NCBI RefSeq assembly: GCF_012275375.1
Contig: NZ_JAAZQJ010000009.1
Span: 167,103 to 231,102, forward strand
Source: Dyella sp. SG609
GTDB taxonomy: Bacteria; Pseudomonadota; Gammaproteobacteria; Xanthomonadales; Rhodanobacteraceae
DNA length: 64,000 nt
Reading direction: 5' to 3'
This document shows, in pieces, positions 9,259 through 18,160 of the stretch. The translations under genes and the position numbers were made by a program. The notes beneath the pieces are model-generated. The model searched no databases, was not told the origin of the DNA, and worked only from the letters and a program-made list of their open reading frames with translations. Numbering within the stretch: position 1 is the first letter of the stretch; each line of letters begins with the position of its first letter.

Positions 9259-10277
9259 ACGCCAACCAAGCAGATTCACCCCGCGACTGTCCCACCAGCG
9301 CCGAAAGCTGGCTGGCCCGCCTGCACGCACCGGACTGCGGTCCCGCCGAACGCGCCGCGTTCGAGCACTGGCGCGCGCAGCACCCGGACCATGCGCAGGC
9401 CTATGCCCAGGCCGAGCGCCTGCACGCCAACGCCGCCCTGCTCGCCGGCGACCCGCTGCTGCGCGCCGCGAGCCTGGCCGCGCGCCGCCGCACCGCGGCG
9501 CGGCGCGACCAGCGGCGCCTGCTGGCGCGGCTGTTGCCGATGGCGGTGGCGGCCTCGGTGCTGCTGGCCTTCGGCGTGCCGTACCTGCTGCGCGGCACGC
9601 ACGTCGACCATGGCGGCTTCTCGCGCCGCTACGCCAGCGCCACCGAGCTGCCGCGCAGGCTGACCCTGGACGACGGCACGCAGATGATCCTGGATGCCGA
9701 CTCCACCGTGACCACGCATTTCGACGCGCAGCGCCGCCTGGTGACGCTGGAGCGCGGGCGCGCCGAGTTCGCCGTCGCGCACGCGGCGGCGCCGTTCGAA
9801 GTGCATGCCGGCGGTAATGTGATCCGCGATACCGGCACCGTGTTCCAGGTAAGCAAGGAGCGCGACGTCGTGGTGGTGGGCCTGCTCGCCGGCTCGGTGG
9901 AAGTCACCCATGGCCAGCAGACCCAGGCGCTGTCGCCCGCGCAGCAGCTGCGCATCGCCGCCGACGGCAGCAGCGCCGTGGTCGGCGCGCTGGACACCCA
10001 GGCCGCGCAGGCCTGGGGCCAGGGCGAGCTGGTGTTCCGCGAGCGCCGGCTGGATTCGCTGCTGGCCGAGATGAACCGCTATTCCGACACCAAGCTGCTG
10101 CTGGGCGACCAGCGCCTGGCCGACCTGCGCATCAGCGGCAGCTTCCACGCCGGCGACCAGCAGGCCCTGGTCAAGGCGCTGGATGCCGGCTGGGGCCTGC
10201 GCGCGGTGACCACCGGCAGCCATGAGCTGACGCTTTACCCCGGATCGCCCTCGAACGCCGGAGGCGCGCGCCGCTGA
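9255..10277 (+). CDS. FecR-type anti-sigma factor / sigma regulator
   Basis: This 340-residue inner-membrane sensor has a cytoplasmic N-terminal DUF4880-like segment (ESWLARLHAPDCGPAERAAF near residues 17-36), one transmembrane helix at about residues 93-112, and a periplasmic FecR domain (LTLDDGTQMILDADSTVTTHF to GTVFQVSK, then the STN-like tail LADLRISGSFHAGD). FecR proteins hold the partner ECF sigma factor and release it when the receptor signals through its N-terminal domain. The overlap with the sigma gene, and the receptor starting 49 bases downstream, support a three-gene operon. Family call is firm; the inducing ligand is unknown. Confidence 0.92.
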   Translation: MNANQADSPRDCPTSAESWLARLHAPDCGPAERAAFEHWRAQHPDHAQAYAQAERLHANAALLAGDPLLRAASLAARRRTAARRDQRRLLARLLPMAVAASVLLAFGVPYLLRGTHVDHGGFSRRYASATELPRRLTLDDGTQMILDADSTVTTHFDAQRRLVTLERGRAEFAVAHAAAPFEVHAGGNVIRDTGTVFQVSKERDVVVVGLLAGSVEVTHGQQTQALSPAQQLRIAADGSSAVVGALDTQAAQAWGQGELVFRERRLDSLLAEMNRYSDTKLLLGDQRLADLRISGSFHAGDQQALVKALDAGWGLRAVTTGSHELTLYPGSPSNAGGARR

Positions 10278-10326
10278 GTAGCCCGCTGCGTCCCGCGTTG
10301 CCGCAACCCCGGCGCTGCTAGCAGGC

Positions 10327-13185
10327 ATGCGCGCAGGTCGTCTGTTTCCGCTTCTGGCCGCGGCCCTGGTGCTGCTGGGGCCGGTGCGGGCCGCGCATGC
10401 GCTGGAAGACCGCGATTACCGCATCGACGCCGGCACCCTCGACGACGGCCTGCGCGCCTTCGCCCGGCAAAGCGGCACGCAGCTGCTGTACGCGCCGGAG
10501 CTCGCCATCGGGCGGCACAATGCCGGCCTCAGCGGGCATTACTCGGCCGACCAGGCGCTGCAGCAGCTGCTGCGCGGCAGCGGCCTGCGCGCGGTGGCGG
10601 TGGACGAACACACCTATGTGCTGAAGGCCGCCGCGGCGGCCGCGCTGAAGCTGCCCGCGCAGGAGCTGCCGCCGATCGAACGCCCTTCGCCGGCGCCGCG
10701 CCTGGCGCCGGTGGAGGTGACCGGCACGCATATCCGCCGCACCGACGTGGAAACCGCCTCGCCGCTGACCGTGATCGATCACGAGCAGATCGAGCGCAGC
10801 GGCTACCAGACCCTGTTCGACCTGCTGCGCGCGCAGCCGGGCATCCGCGTGAGCAATGCGCCGGTGGCGATGACCGAGGGCGAGCTGTATCAGAACAACG
10901 GCCTGGCCACGGCCACCGGCGCGGCCTCGGTGGATCTGCGCGGGCTCGGTTCCTCGGCCACGCTGTTCCTGGTCGACGGCCAGCGCATGGCCGGCTATGG
11001 CCTGAGCCAGAACAACTTCAGCACGGTCAACGATCTCAACAGCATCCCGCTGGCCCTGGTGGAGCGGGTGGAGATCCTGCGCGACGGCGCCTCGGCCATC
11101 TACGGCTCCGACGCCATGGCCGGCGTGATCAACGTGATCATGCGCAAGGACGCTCCTGGTGTAAGTCTCAGCAGCAGCTACGGCATCTCCGGCCACGGCG
11201 ACGCGCAGCAGCGCCGCGTCACCGCCAGCGCGGGCGGCATGATCGGCCACGAACTGCATGCGCTGGTGAGCGTGGACTACCTCAACCGCCAGCCGCTGCT
11301 CGGCGGCGCGCGCGACTGGAGCCGGCAGCGCCAGTCCGGTTCGGACGACAGCAGCGGCGATGCCAGCGCCTTCGTGCTGGACGGCGCCAACCTGCGCTAC
11401 CTGGCCGGCGGCTGCTCGGCGCGGCAGCGCAACGCCAGCGGTGTGTGCATCGACGACGACGCGCAGCTCACCAGCCTGCAGACCGGCCTGCTCAGCCGCT
11501 CGCTGTTCGCGCACCTGGACCGCCGCTTCGGCGCGCTGCAGGCCTATGCCGACCTGCGCTGGACCAAGATCGACCAGCGCCAGCAGATGGCGCCGCTGCG
11601 CGACAGCTTCATGCTGCCGGCCAGCCATCCGGACAACCGCAGCGGCGACGACGAGCCGATCTACGACCACAGCTTCAGCGACCTCGGCCCGGTTCGCGAC
11701 CGCTCCGTATCGACCAACCGCTTCGTCACGCTGGGCCTCAAAGGCCACTGGGACGAATGGGACTGGGACGTGCACGCCAACGACCAGCGCAACCGCAGCG
11801 ACGACCAGCTGCGCGGGCTGCTGCGCGTGGACAGCTTTGCCAGTTCGCTGCGATCGGGTTCGTTCCGGCTGGATGCACCCAACGACGCCGCGGTGGTGCA
11901 GGCGATCTCGCCCGTGCTGATGCGCCACGCCACCGCCGCCAAGACCAGCCTGAGCGTGCAGTTGACCGGGCCGCTGGCGCAGTTGCCGCACGGCCCCTTG
12001 TCGATGGCGATCGGCGCGGAGACCTGGCGCGACCGCCTGGACGACCGCCCCGATCCGCTGCTGCTGCGCAACCTGGTGCAGCAGTTCGACAGCCCCTACC
12101 AGCGCCACGAGAACCGGCACAGCCTGGCCGCCTATACCGAGTTCAACGCGCCGCTCACCGCACGCCTGCAGGCCAACCTGGCCTGGCGGCTGGACCGTAC
12201 CCAGCCCTATGGCGCCGCCGTGTCGCCCAAGCTCGGCCTGAAATGGGACCTGCGCGACGACCTGAGCCTGCGCGGCACCTGGGCCAAGGGCTATCGCGCC
12301 CCTACCCTGTTGCAGCTCAGCCGTCCGCCGACGCTTGCCGCCACCCGCTTCATCACCCAGGTGGCCAACAGCGCGCTGCCCTGCGTCAATGCCACGCCGG
12401 CCACCGACGACACCTCGTTCTGCCAGGTGCAGGCCAATTCGGTCAGCAATCCGAACCTGCGGCCGGAGACTTCGCGCAGCTACACGCTGGGCGTCGTGTG
12501 GGCGCCGAGCAGCGCGTTCGGCGCGGCGCTGGATTTCTATCGCATCCGCCGCGACCACGAAATCATCCAGCTGCCGCTGAGCTATGCCCTGCTGCATCCG
12601 GACAGCTATCCGCAGCTGTTCCAGCGCAGCCGCCGCGGCGTGCTGTACGCGCTCAACCAGCAGCTGGTGAACCTCGGGCATACCGACGCGCGCACCATCG
12701 ACCTGGATCTGCGCTACCGCCACCAGACCGCGCGCTACGGCCGCTACGACATCCACCTGGGCGTCGATTACCTGGACCGGCTGGACCGCCAGATGATCGA
12801 GGGCGATCCCAGCATGCGCTACGCGGGCTACGCCTCGCAGCCGCGCGTCAGCGCATTGGCCAGCCTGGACTGGACGTACCGCGACTGGAGCCTCGGCGCC
12901 AACCTGCGTTTCACCGGGCACTACCGCTACGAGCCTTATGCCGGCAGCCCGCTGACCTGCCCGGACGATTTGCAGCAGAACGGCAAATGCAAGACGCCGG
13001 CCTTCAGCGTGCTCGACCTGCATGCCGCGTACAGCGGCATCGCGCATTGGTCCTTCAGCTTCAACGTGCACAACGCGCTCGATCACCAGCCCGTGTATTA
13101 CGGCTCGCCCGGCATCGCCTACAACCCGATGTTCGACGATGTGGTGGGGCGTTATTACCTGATTGGCATAAGCTACCGGCCTTAG
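10327..13185 (+). CDS. TonB-dependent receptor with N-terminal STN signalling domain
   Basis: This is a 952-residue outer-membrane receptor. A signal peptide ends near HALED. Residues about 30-98 are a secretin/TonB N-terminal domain (IDAGTLDDGLRAFARQSGTQ, LSGHYSADQALQQLLRGSGL), the domain that contacts FecR. A TonB box-like segment (PVEVTGTHIRR) precedes the plug (LFDLLRAQPGIRV, VERVEILRDGASAIYGSDAMAGVINVI). The rest is beta barrel ending in an aromatic strand (YYLIGISYRP). Together with the sigma and FecR genes just upstream it should both import a substrate and signal its presence. Many such sigma/FecR/receptor systems serve siderophores or glycans; nothing here identifies the ligand. Confidence 0.93.
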   Translation: MRAGRLFPLLAAALVLLGPVRAAHALEDRDYRIDAGTLDDGLRAFARQSGTQLLYAPELAIGRHNAGLSGHYSADQALQQLLRGSGLRAVAVDEHTYVLKAAAAAALKLPAQELPPIERPSPAPRLAPVEVTGTHIRRTDVETASPLTVIDHEQIERSGYQTLFDLLRAQPGIRVSNAPVAMTEGELYQNNGLATATGAASVDLRGLGSSATLFLVDGQRMAGYGLSQNNFSTVNDLNSIPLALVERVEILRDGASAIYGSDAMAGVINVIMRKDAPGVSLSSSYGISGHGDAQQRRVTASAGGMIGHELHALVSVDYLNRQPLLGGARDWSRQRQSGSDDSSGDASAFVLDGANLRYLAGGCSARQRNASGVCIDDDAQLTSLQTGLLSRSLFAHLDRRFGALQAYADLRWTKIDQRQQMAPLRDSFMLPASHPDNRSGDDEPIYDHSFSDLGPVRDRSVSTNRFVTLGLKGHWDEWDWDVHANDQRNRSDDQLRGLLRVDSFASSLRSGSFRLDAPNDAAVVQAISPVLMRHATAAKTSLSVQLTGPLAQLPHGPLSMAIGAETWRDRLDDRPDPLLLRNLVQQFDSPYQRHENRHSLAAYTEFNAPLTARLQANLAWRLDRTQPYGAAVSPKLGLKWDLRDDLSLRGTWAKGYRAPTLLQLSRPPTLAATRFITQVANSALPCVNATPATDDTSFCQVQANSVSNPNLRPETSRSYTLGVVWAPSSAFGAALDFYRIRRDHEIIQLPLSYALLHPDSYPQLFQRSRRGVLYALNQQLVNLGHTDARTIDLDLRYRHQTARYGRYDIHLGVDYLDRLDRQMIEGDPSMRYAGYASQPRVSALASLDWTYRDWSLGANLRFTGHYRYEPYAGSPLTCPDDLQQNGKCKTPAFSVLDLHAAYSGIAHWSFSFNVHNALDHQPVYYGSPGIAYNPMFDDVVGRYYLIGISYRP

Positions 13186-13557
13186 AACGCCTGGGCTTCC
13201 GTCGCGGTTCCGTGCTCCTGCTTCTGTGCTCCGTGGGTCCCGCTCACTCCAACCCTCTCTCCGCAGGGGAGAGGGAGTTCATCGCGCGCATCTCTTCGAG
13301 GCGCCGCAACTGACGCGAAGCTTGCACCGCGCACACGCAAACTACGTAAGTACCGACGCAATACGTCACGAGCACGTGAAGCGCGATATCGCATACGCCG
13401 CATCGTCTACGCATTTGATGATGCCGTTCGCGCTTTGGGGATAATTACGCTTGACACGAATTTTCCTGCAGCGCACGTTCGGACCCGGGAGGCGGCAGTC
13501 GCATGTTCATGCGTGCTGCCACGTTGTCGCCTCGCGCGACTTCATCGGGAGAAGTGC
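13186..13557 (+). other. Intergenic region upstream of the second TonB receptor
   Basis: This 372-base gap has one GC-rich palindrome (13253-13275) and a more AT-rich second half with short palindromes such as GCGATATCGC near 13382. A TTGACA hexamer at 13451-13456 is the best -35 candidate, but the hexamer 17 bases downstream (CACGTT) is a poor -10. No gene is supported. Confidence 0.4.
13253..13275. repeat. Dispersed palindrome, copy 1 (CCCTCTC...GAGAGGG type)
   Basis: A hairpin of 10 bp with a three-base loop. Near-identical hairpins occur at 18099-18121 and 35280-35302, always between genes. This is a REP-like dispersed element rather than a gene-specific terminator. Confidence 0.7.
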
Positions 13558-16089
13558 ATGTCACGTCGTTATGTGTCGCGTCCGCAAGGACGCGTCTGGG
13601 TCAGTGCGCGCCAATGCAGCCTGGCCATGCTTGGATTATCGATGGCGCTGGCGGCCAACGCGCAGGACAGCGCGCCGGCCGACCAGCAGAAAGCCAAAAC
13701 ACTCGAAGGCGTGCAGGTCGTCGGCTCGCGCGCCAAGGACCGCACCGCGGCGGAGACACCGGCACCGGTCGACGTGATCGGCCGCGAGCAGCTGGAGAAC
13801 GCCGGCGTGGTCGAAGTGGGCCAGGCGCTGCAGATGCTGGAGCCGAGCTTCAACTTCTCGCGCACCTTCGTCAGCGACGGCACCGACACCATCCGTCCGG
13901 CCACCTTGCGCGGCCTCGGCCCCGACCAGGTGCTGGTGCTGGTCAACGGCAAGCGCAGGCACCAGCAGGCGCTGGTGAACGTGCAGCAGACCATCGGCCG
14001 CGGTTCCGCCGGCACCGACATCAATGCCATTCCGATCTCCGCGATCGAACGCATCGAAGTACTGCGCGACGGCGCAGCGGCGCAGTACGGTTCGGATGCG
14101 ATCTCCGGCGTGATCAATATCGTGCTGAAGAAGCAGGTGGGCCAGACCGACGGCTCGGTCACCGCCGGCCAGACCTACAAGGGCGATGGTTTCACGCGCC
14201 AGGGCGGCATCAATACCGGATTCCGCCTGGGCCAGGACGGCTATCTCAATCTCACCGCGGAATACCGCCATCGCGATCCCACCAATCGGGCCGGCCCGGA
14301 TTCGCTGCGCGTGAGCCCGCCACGCGTAACGCAGAAGCTCGGCGACGCCGACACCAAGGACGCCTACTTCTGGCTCAACGGCGGCCTGCCGATCGCCGGC
14401 GGCGAGCTGTACTGGTTCGGCGGCATCTCGCAGCGCAAAGGCAATTCGTACGGCTTCTTCCGTCCGGCCGGCGACAACCGCACCATTCCGTCGCTGTATC
14501 CCAATGGCTTCCTGCCGAACATCGCCACCAACGTGAAGGACGCGTCGCTGGCGGTGGGTTATCGCGGGCCGCTGGCCGACAAGTGGGACTACGACATCTC
14601 GCTGATCCACGGCCGCAGCCAGTTCGGCTTCGACGAGCGCAATTCGGCGAACGTGAGCTGGTGGTACGAACCGCGCGACCCGGCCAATCCCGCCGCCGGC
14701 ATCTACGGCGCCTCGCCCACCTCGGCCGACACCGGCACGCTGCGGCTCAACGAGACCACCTTCAATGCCGACGTGCGCGGCCCGATCGACTGGGGCATCG
14801 GCCACGATGCGCTCAATCTCGCCTTCGGCTTCGAATGGCGGCGCGACAGCTACCAGATCCTGCCGGGCGATCCGGTGTCGTACATGTACGGCCGCACCGA
14901 CAACCGCGCGATTCCCATCTACGGCCAGACCGGCGACATCGCGCAGCCCGGCATGCAGGGCTTCCCCGGCTTCTCGCCGTCGGAAGCGGTGAACCAGGCG
15001 CGCCACAACATCGCGTTCTATGCCGATGCCGAATCGCAGGTGACCGAGCGCGTGCTGCTCGGCGCCGCCGTGCGCCACGAGCATTACTCGGACTTCGGCG
15101 GCACCACCACCGGCAAGCTCTCGCTGCGCTTCGACGCCAACGACAGCTTCGCCGTGCGCGGCACCCTGGCCACCGGCTTCCGCGCGCCGGGCGTACAGCA
15201 GCTGTTCTACAGCCAGCGCTCCACCAACCTCGATCCCAGCGGCACGCTGACCGACACGCTCACCGCGCGGCAGAACAGCGCCGTGACGCGCGCCTTCGGC
15301 ATCCAGCCGCTGAAGCAGGAGACCTCGCACAGCGGCACCGCGGGCATCGTCTACAAGCCCGGCAACGACATCACGCTGACCGTCGACGTGTTCCGCATCG
15401 ACATCAAGAACCGCATCATCTTCTCCAGCAATATCGTGCCGGAGAGCGTGGGCACCGACGGCAATGCCTGCGCGGCGAACAATGCCAACTGCCCGATCCG
15501 TGGCATCCTGCAGCCGTTCGGCGTGGGCCAGGTGCTGTTCTTCACCAACGCGATCGACACGCGCACCAAGGGCATCGACGTGGTGGCGGAGAAAGGCTTC
15601 CGCTTCGACGACAGCTCCACCCTCGACCTGACCGCCCTGCTCAACTACAACAAGACCGACGTCACCAAGCGCAAGTCGCAGTCCGCCATCCTGCCGCCGG
15701 ACAAACTGTTCGACGACACCCAGGTGACCCTGATCGAGCAGGGCCAGCCGCGCGTGCACCACATCCTGCAGGGCATCTACCGCACCGGCCCGTGGGACTT
15801 CACCCTGCGCGGCAACTACTTCGGCCAGGTCAGCGGCCAGGGCTTCACGCCCGGCGTGATCCAGACCTGGAGCGGCAAGTGGCTGGCCGACATGGCGGTG
15901 GGCTACCGCTTCTCGCGCAACCTGAAGCTGACGGTGGGCGCGGACAACGTGTTCGACACTTATCCGGACAAGTGGAATCCGAAGACGGGCGCGCCGTTCC
16001 CGCAGCTGGGCTTCGTGTATGGCTGGGAGACGCTGCCGTTTGGCGTGAACGGCGGGTATTACTACGCGCGGCTGGATTTCAAGTTCTAA
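13558..16089 (+). CDS. TonB-dependent receptor
   Basis: This is an 843-residue outer-membrane receptor without an STN domain. The frame is open further upstream, but the ATG at 13558 follows a good ribosome site (GGGAGAAG, 4-5 bases before it) and opens a proper signal peptide ending near AANAQDS. The TonB-box region reads GVQVVGSRAKDR, the plug contains LEPSFNFSRTFVSDGTDTI and the conserved IERIEVLRDGAAAQYGSDAI, followed by a long barrel ending in YYYARLDFKF. The plug and barrel motifs (RGLGPDQVLVLVNGKRRHQ) resemble receptors that often take up iron complexes or small organics in this order, but the ligand cannot be read from sequence. It has no obvious partner gene; the nearest is the signalling receptor 372 bases upstream. 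Confidence 0.93.
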   Translation: MSRRYVSRPQGRVWVSARQCSLAMLGLSMALAANAQDSAPADQQKAKTLEGVQVVGSRAKDRTAAETPAPVDVIGREQLENAGVVEVGQALQMLEPSFNFSRTFVSDGTDTIRPATLRGLGPDQVLVLVNGKRRHQQALVNVQQTIGRGSAGTDINAIPISAIERIEVLRDGAAAQYGSDAISGVINIVLKKQVGQTDGSVTAGQTYKGDGFTRQGGINTGFRLGQDGYLNLTAEYRHRDPTNRAGPDSLRVSPPRVTQKLGDADTKDAYFWLNGGLPIAGGELYWFGGISQRKGNSYGFFRPAGDNRTIPSLYPNGFLPNIATNVKDASLAVGYRGPLADKWDYDISLIHGRSQFGFDERNSANVSWWYEPRDPANPAAGIYGASPTSADTGTLRLNETTFNADVRGPIDWGIGHDALNLAFGFEWRRDSYQILPGDPVSYMYGRTDNRAIPIYGQTGDIAQPGMQGFPGFSPSEAVNQARHNIAFYADAESQVTERVLLGAAVRHEHYSDFGGTTTGKLSLRFDANDSFAVRGTLATGFRAPGVQQLFYSQRSTNLDPSGTLTDTLTARQNSAVTRAFGIQPLKQETSHSGTAGIVYKPGNDITLTVDVFRIDIKNRIIFSSNIVPESVGTDGNACAANNANCPIRGILQPFGVGQVLFFTNAIDTRTKGIDVVAEKGFRFDDSSTLDLTALLNYNKTDVTKRKSQSAILPPDKLFDDTQVTLIEQGQPRVHHILQGIYRTGPWDFTLRGNYFGQVSGQGFTPGVIQTWSGKWLADMAVGYRFSRNLKLTVGADNVFDTYPDKWNPKTGAPFPQLGFVYGWETLPFGVNGGYYYARLDFKF

Positions 16090-16133
16090 GGCGACGTCAA
16101 CCCAGCACCTTGGGACGTCAACCCGCACCTTGG

Positions 16134-16227
16134 CGTAGGTTGGGGTGAGCCGCAGGCGAACCCCAACACTCGCACCTTCAGGCGCCTCGCCACGTTGGGG
16201 TTCGCCTGCGGCTCACCCCAACCTACG
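16134..16227. repeat. Long inverted repeat element, copy 1 (34-bp arms)
   Basis: Two perfect 34-base arms (16134-16167 and 16194-16227, beginning CGTAGGTTGGGG) face each other around a 26-base centre. A second, slightly diverged copy lies at 38809-38887. Each arm is itself partly palindromic (TTGGGGT with ACCCCAA). The element sits between two convergent genes and may act as a bidirectional terminator or a REP/BIME-like mobile palindrome. Confidence 0.85.
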
Positions 16228-16229
16228 CC

Positions 16230-16580
16230 TCAAGTGGCATCCAGCTCGAATACGTGGTTGTCGTAGTCGCTGAAGTACAGCGCGCCATCGCCGCGCGCCA
16301 GCTGGTACTCGATCTTCAGCACGTTCAGGCGCTCGGCGCAGGCGCGCAGCTCGGCCGGGTCCACCGCCAGGGCGATATGGTCGCCATGGCGGGTGGCCGG
16401 GCCCATGCCCTTGACCAGCACGAAGCGCACCCCGGCCAGTTCCACGTGGGCTTCCTGGTGATGGCTGTCGTCGGGTTCGGACACCAGGATGCGGGCGTCG
16501 GGGAAGACCGCGGAGAACAGGCGGGCGGTCTGGTCCGGGTCGTGCACGATCAATGCGATGTGGCTGATGGCCTTGGGCAT
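16230..16580 (-). CDS. VOC-superfamily metalloprotein (glyoxalase / FosX-like fold)
   Basis: This small 116-residue protein is a pair of beta-alpha-beta-beta-beta modules. Candidate metal ligands are His7 (ISHIAL), His68 (GDHIAL) and Glu112 (VFELDAT), the spacing used in FosA/FosX and related VOC enzymes. It could be a fosfomycin-resistance-like or another isomerase or lyase; the sequence does not distinguish these. It is transcribed divergently from ubiA with 119 bases between the starts, and ends next to the inverted repeat that separates it from the TonB receptor. Confidence 0.8.
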   Translation of the reverse strand: MPKAISHIALIVHDPDQTARLFSAVFPDARILVSEPDDSHHQEAHVELAGVRFVLVKGMGPATRHGDHIALAVDPAELRACAERLNVLKIEYQLARGDGALYFSDYDNHVFELDAT

Positions 16581-16699
16581 GGCGGCTCCTCGGGCGACGC
16601 GTGAGAGTATGCGCGCCGGTGTGACGATGTCGATGACAACGGCGTTTCAGGGCGCTCGCCACGCCAACCTCGGCGACGGCCCAGGCTAAACTTCGGCGC

Positions 16700-17710
16700 A
16701 TGGCTCCGACATCCCGCAAGCGCCAGCGGCGCGTTACCTCCTCCGGCTCGGCGCGCCCGCGCCCCGCCGCCGCTCCGCCGGCCCGGCCGGCCGACAGCTC
16801 CACCCGCGCCACCCGCGTGCTGGACGTGCTGCTGCAGCGGCTGCCGCCGCATTACCGCGAGAAGGCCCGCGATTACCTGGTGCTGACCCGCATGGACCGG
16901 CCGATCGGGGCGCTGCTGCTGCTGTGGCCGACCTGGTGGGCGTTGTGGCTGGCGGCGGGCGATTTTCCGCCGGTGAAGGCGCTGGTGATCTTTACCCTGG
17001 GTGTGTTCGCCATGCGGGCGGCGGGGTGCGCCATCAATGACTATGCGGACCGGAAGCTCGACCCGCAGGTGGAGCGTACGGCGGGGCGGCCGATTGCGGC
17101 GGGGCGGGTGACGCCGCGGGAGGCGTTGATCGTGTTCGCTGCGCTGTTGGTGTTTTCGTTTCTGCTGGTGCTGTTTACGAATGCGCTGACGATCAAGTTG
17201 TCGTTTGCCGGGGCGGCGCTGGCGGCGCTGTATCCGTTTACGAAGCGGTATACGTATATGCCGCAGGTGGTGTTGGGGGCGGCGTTCGGGTGGTCGATTC
17301 CGATGGCGTTTGCGGCGGTGGCGGGAACGGTGCCGCCGCTGGGGTGGCTGCTGTTTATCGCCAATATTCTGTGGTCGGTGGTTTACGACACGCAGTATGC
17401 GATGGTGGATCGGGATGACGATTTGAGGGCTGGGGCCAAGTCCACCGCCATTTTGTTTGGGGATGCGGATCTGCCGATCCTGGGCATTCTGATGGGGACG
17501 TTTTTGTTGTCGATGGTGTTTGTGGGGCAGCGGGCGGTGTTGGGGTGGGTGTATTGGCTGGGGTTGGTTGGCGCGGCCGGGTTGTTTGGGTGGCAGTTGT
17601 GGCGGATTCGTACGCGGGATCGCGGGGCTTGCCTTTGGGCGTTTCGCAATAACAACTGGTTGGGGATGGTTTTGTGGGTGGGGATTGTGCTGGCGCTGGC
17701 GGTCAAGTAG
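16700..17710 (+). CDS. ubiA: 4-hydroxybenzoate octaprenyltransferase
   Basis: UbiA is the integral-membrane enzyme that joins 4-hydroxybenzoate to the polyprenyl chain in ubiquinone synthesis. The two Asp-rich motifs are present: NDYADRKLD (residues 113-121) and YDTQYAMVDRDDD (229-241). Seven to nine hydrophobic helices follow. The 336-residue product has a basic, Pro/Ala-rich N-terminal extension of about 45 residues compared with the 290-residue E. coli enzyme. The ATG at 16700 has no clear ribosome site, so a downstream start (before MDRPIGALLLLWP or the GTG near residue 40) is possible. The 3' half uses many TTG, TTT and GGG codons, unlike its neighbours. Confidence 0.95.
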   Translation: MAPTSRKRQRRVTSSGSARPRPAAAPPARPADSSTRATRVLDVLLQRLPPHYREKARDYLVLTRMDRPIGALLLLWPTWWALWLAAGDFPPVKALVIFTLGVFAMRAAGCAINDYADRKLDPQVERTAGRPIAAGRVTPREALIVFAALLVFSFLLVLFTNALTIKLSFAGAALAALYPFTKRYTYMPQVVLGAAFGWSIPMAFAAVAGTVPPLGWLLFIANILWSVVYDTQYAMVDRDDDLRAGAKSTAILFGDADLPILGILMGTFLLSMVFVGQRAVLGWVYWLGLVGAAGLFGWQLWRIRTRDRGACLWAFRNNNWLGMVLWVGIVLALAVK

Positions 17711-17725
17711 GCGTTACGACTTGCT

Positions 17726-17780
17726 CGTCATCCTGGCGTAGGTCTCCCTACTCGTCATCCCGGCGTAGGCCGGGATCCAG
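17726..17780. repeat. CGTCATCCCGGC-type dispersed repeat, one full and one partial copy
   Basis: A full copy (17753-17780, CGTCATCCCGGCGTAGG then CCGGGATCCAG) is preceded by a degenerate partial copy starting at 17726. The core is an imperfect palindrome. Related copies lie at 29137-29164 and, inverted, at 29307-29328. Confidence 0.75.
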
Positions 17781-17863
17781 TTTCCGTATCGCTTGGTTTT
17801 CGCGTTATCGCGAATGGGCCGCTTATGCAGCGGGCATTCCGTGCGCCTGCCGGCGCCCGGGTC

Positions 17864-17893
17864 ACTTTCTCTTTGCTGGCCCAAAGAGAAAGT
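17864..17893. repeat. 12-bp perfect palindrome (ACTTTCTCTTTG type)
   Basis: ACTTTCTCTTTG and its exact complement flank a six-base loop (CTGGCC). It is not followed by a T-run on either strand, so it is more likely a dispersed repeat than a terminator. Confidence 0.7.
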
Positions 17894-18098
17894 AACCAAA
17901 GAGAGAATGGCCTAAGAGCCAAGGCTCGCGACGCGACTAGAAGGAGCAGTGGGCGGCTGCGGTAACTTGATTAACCTGGGTCTACACGAAACATCAGTGC
18001 GTTTACGTAACGGCTGCTTCAACGTGCCGTGGCCGAGAGGACTTTCAAGAACCGAGGCCAGCTTTCGCTCTTCGTTCCTGCCTACCTCACCACTTCAC

Positions 18099-18121
18099 CC
18101 CTCTCCCCTCCGGGGAGAGGG
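18099..18121. repeat. Dispersed palindrome, copy 2 (CCCTCTCCCC...GGGGAGAGGG)
   Basis: A 10-bp perfect stem with a TCC loop, the same core as at 13253 and 35280. Confidence 0.75.
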
Positions 18122-18160
18122 CAGGGTGAGGGGTCGGGCGGAGCGAAGACGAGGGAGCGC

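Larger units (their letters stand above)
17711..18160. other. Gene-free region rich in dispersed palindromes
   Basis: These 450 bases between the convergent ubiA and tetR genes hold no convincing ORF. They contain three different repeat elements, given separately (17726-17780, 17864-17893, 18099-18121), and look like a landing zone for REP-like sequences. Confidence 0.7.

Noticed and set aside
13451..13479. TTGACA promoter for the second TonB receptor
   Set aside because: The -35 is perfect but the hexamer at 17 bases (CACGTT) does not resemble a -10; I kept it only as a note.
17711..18160. Small ORFs in the gap between ubiA and tetR
   Set aside because: They read through palindromic repeats and have no ribosome sites.
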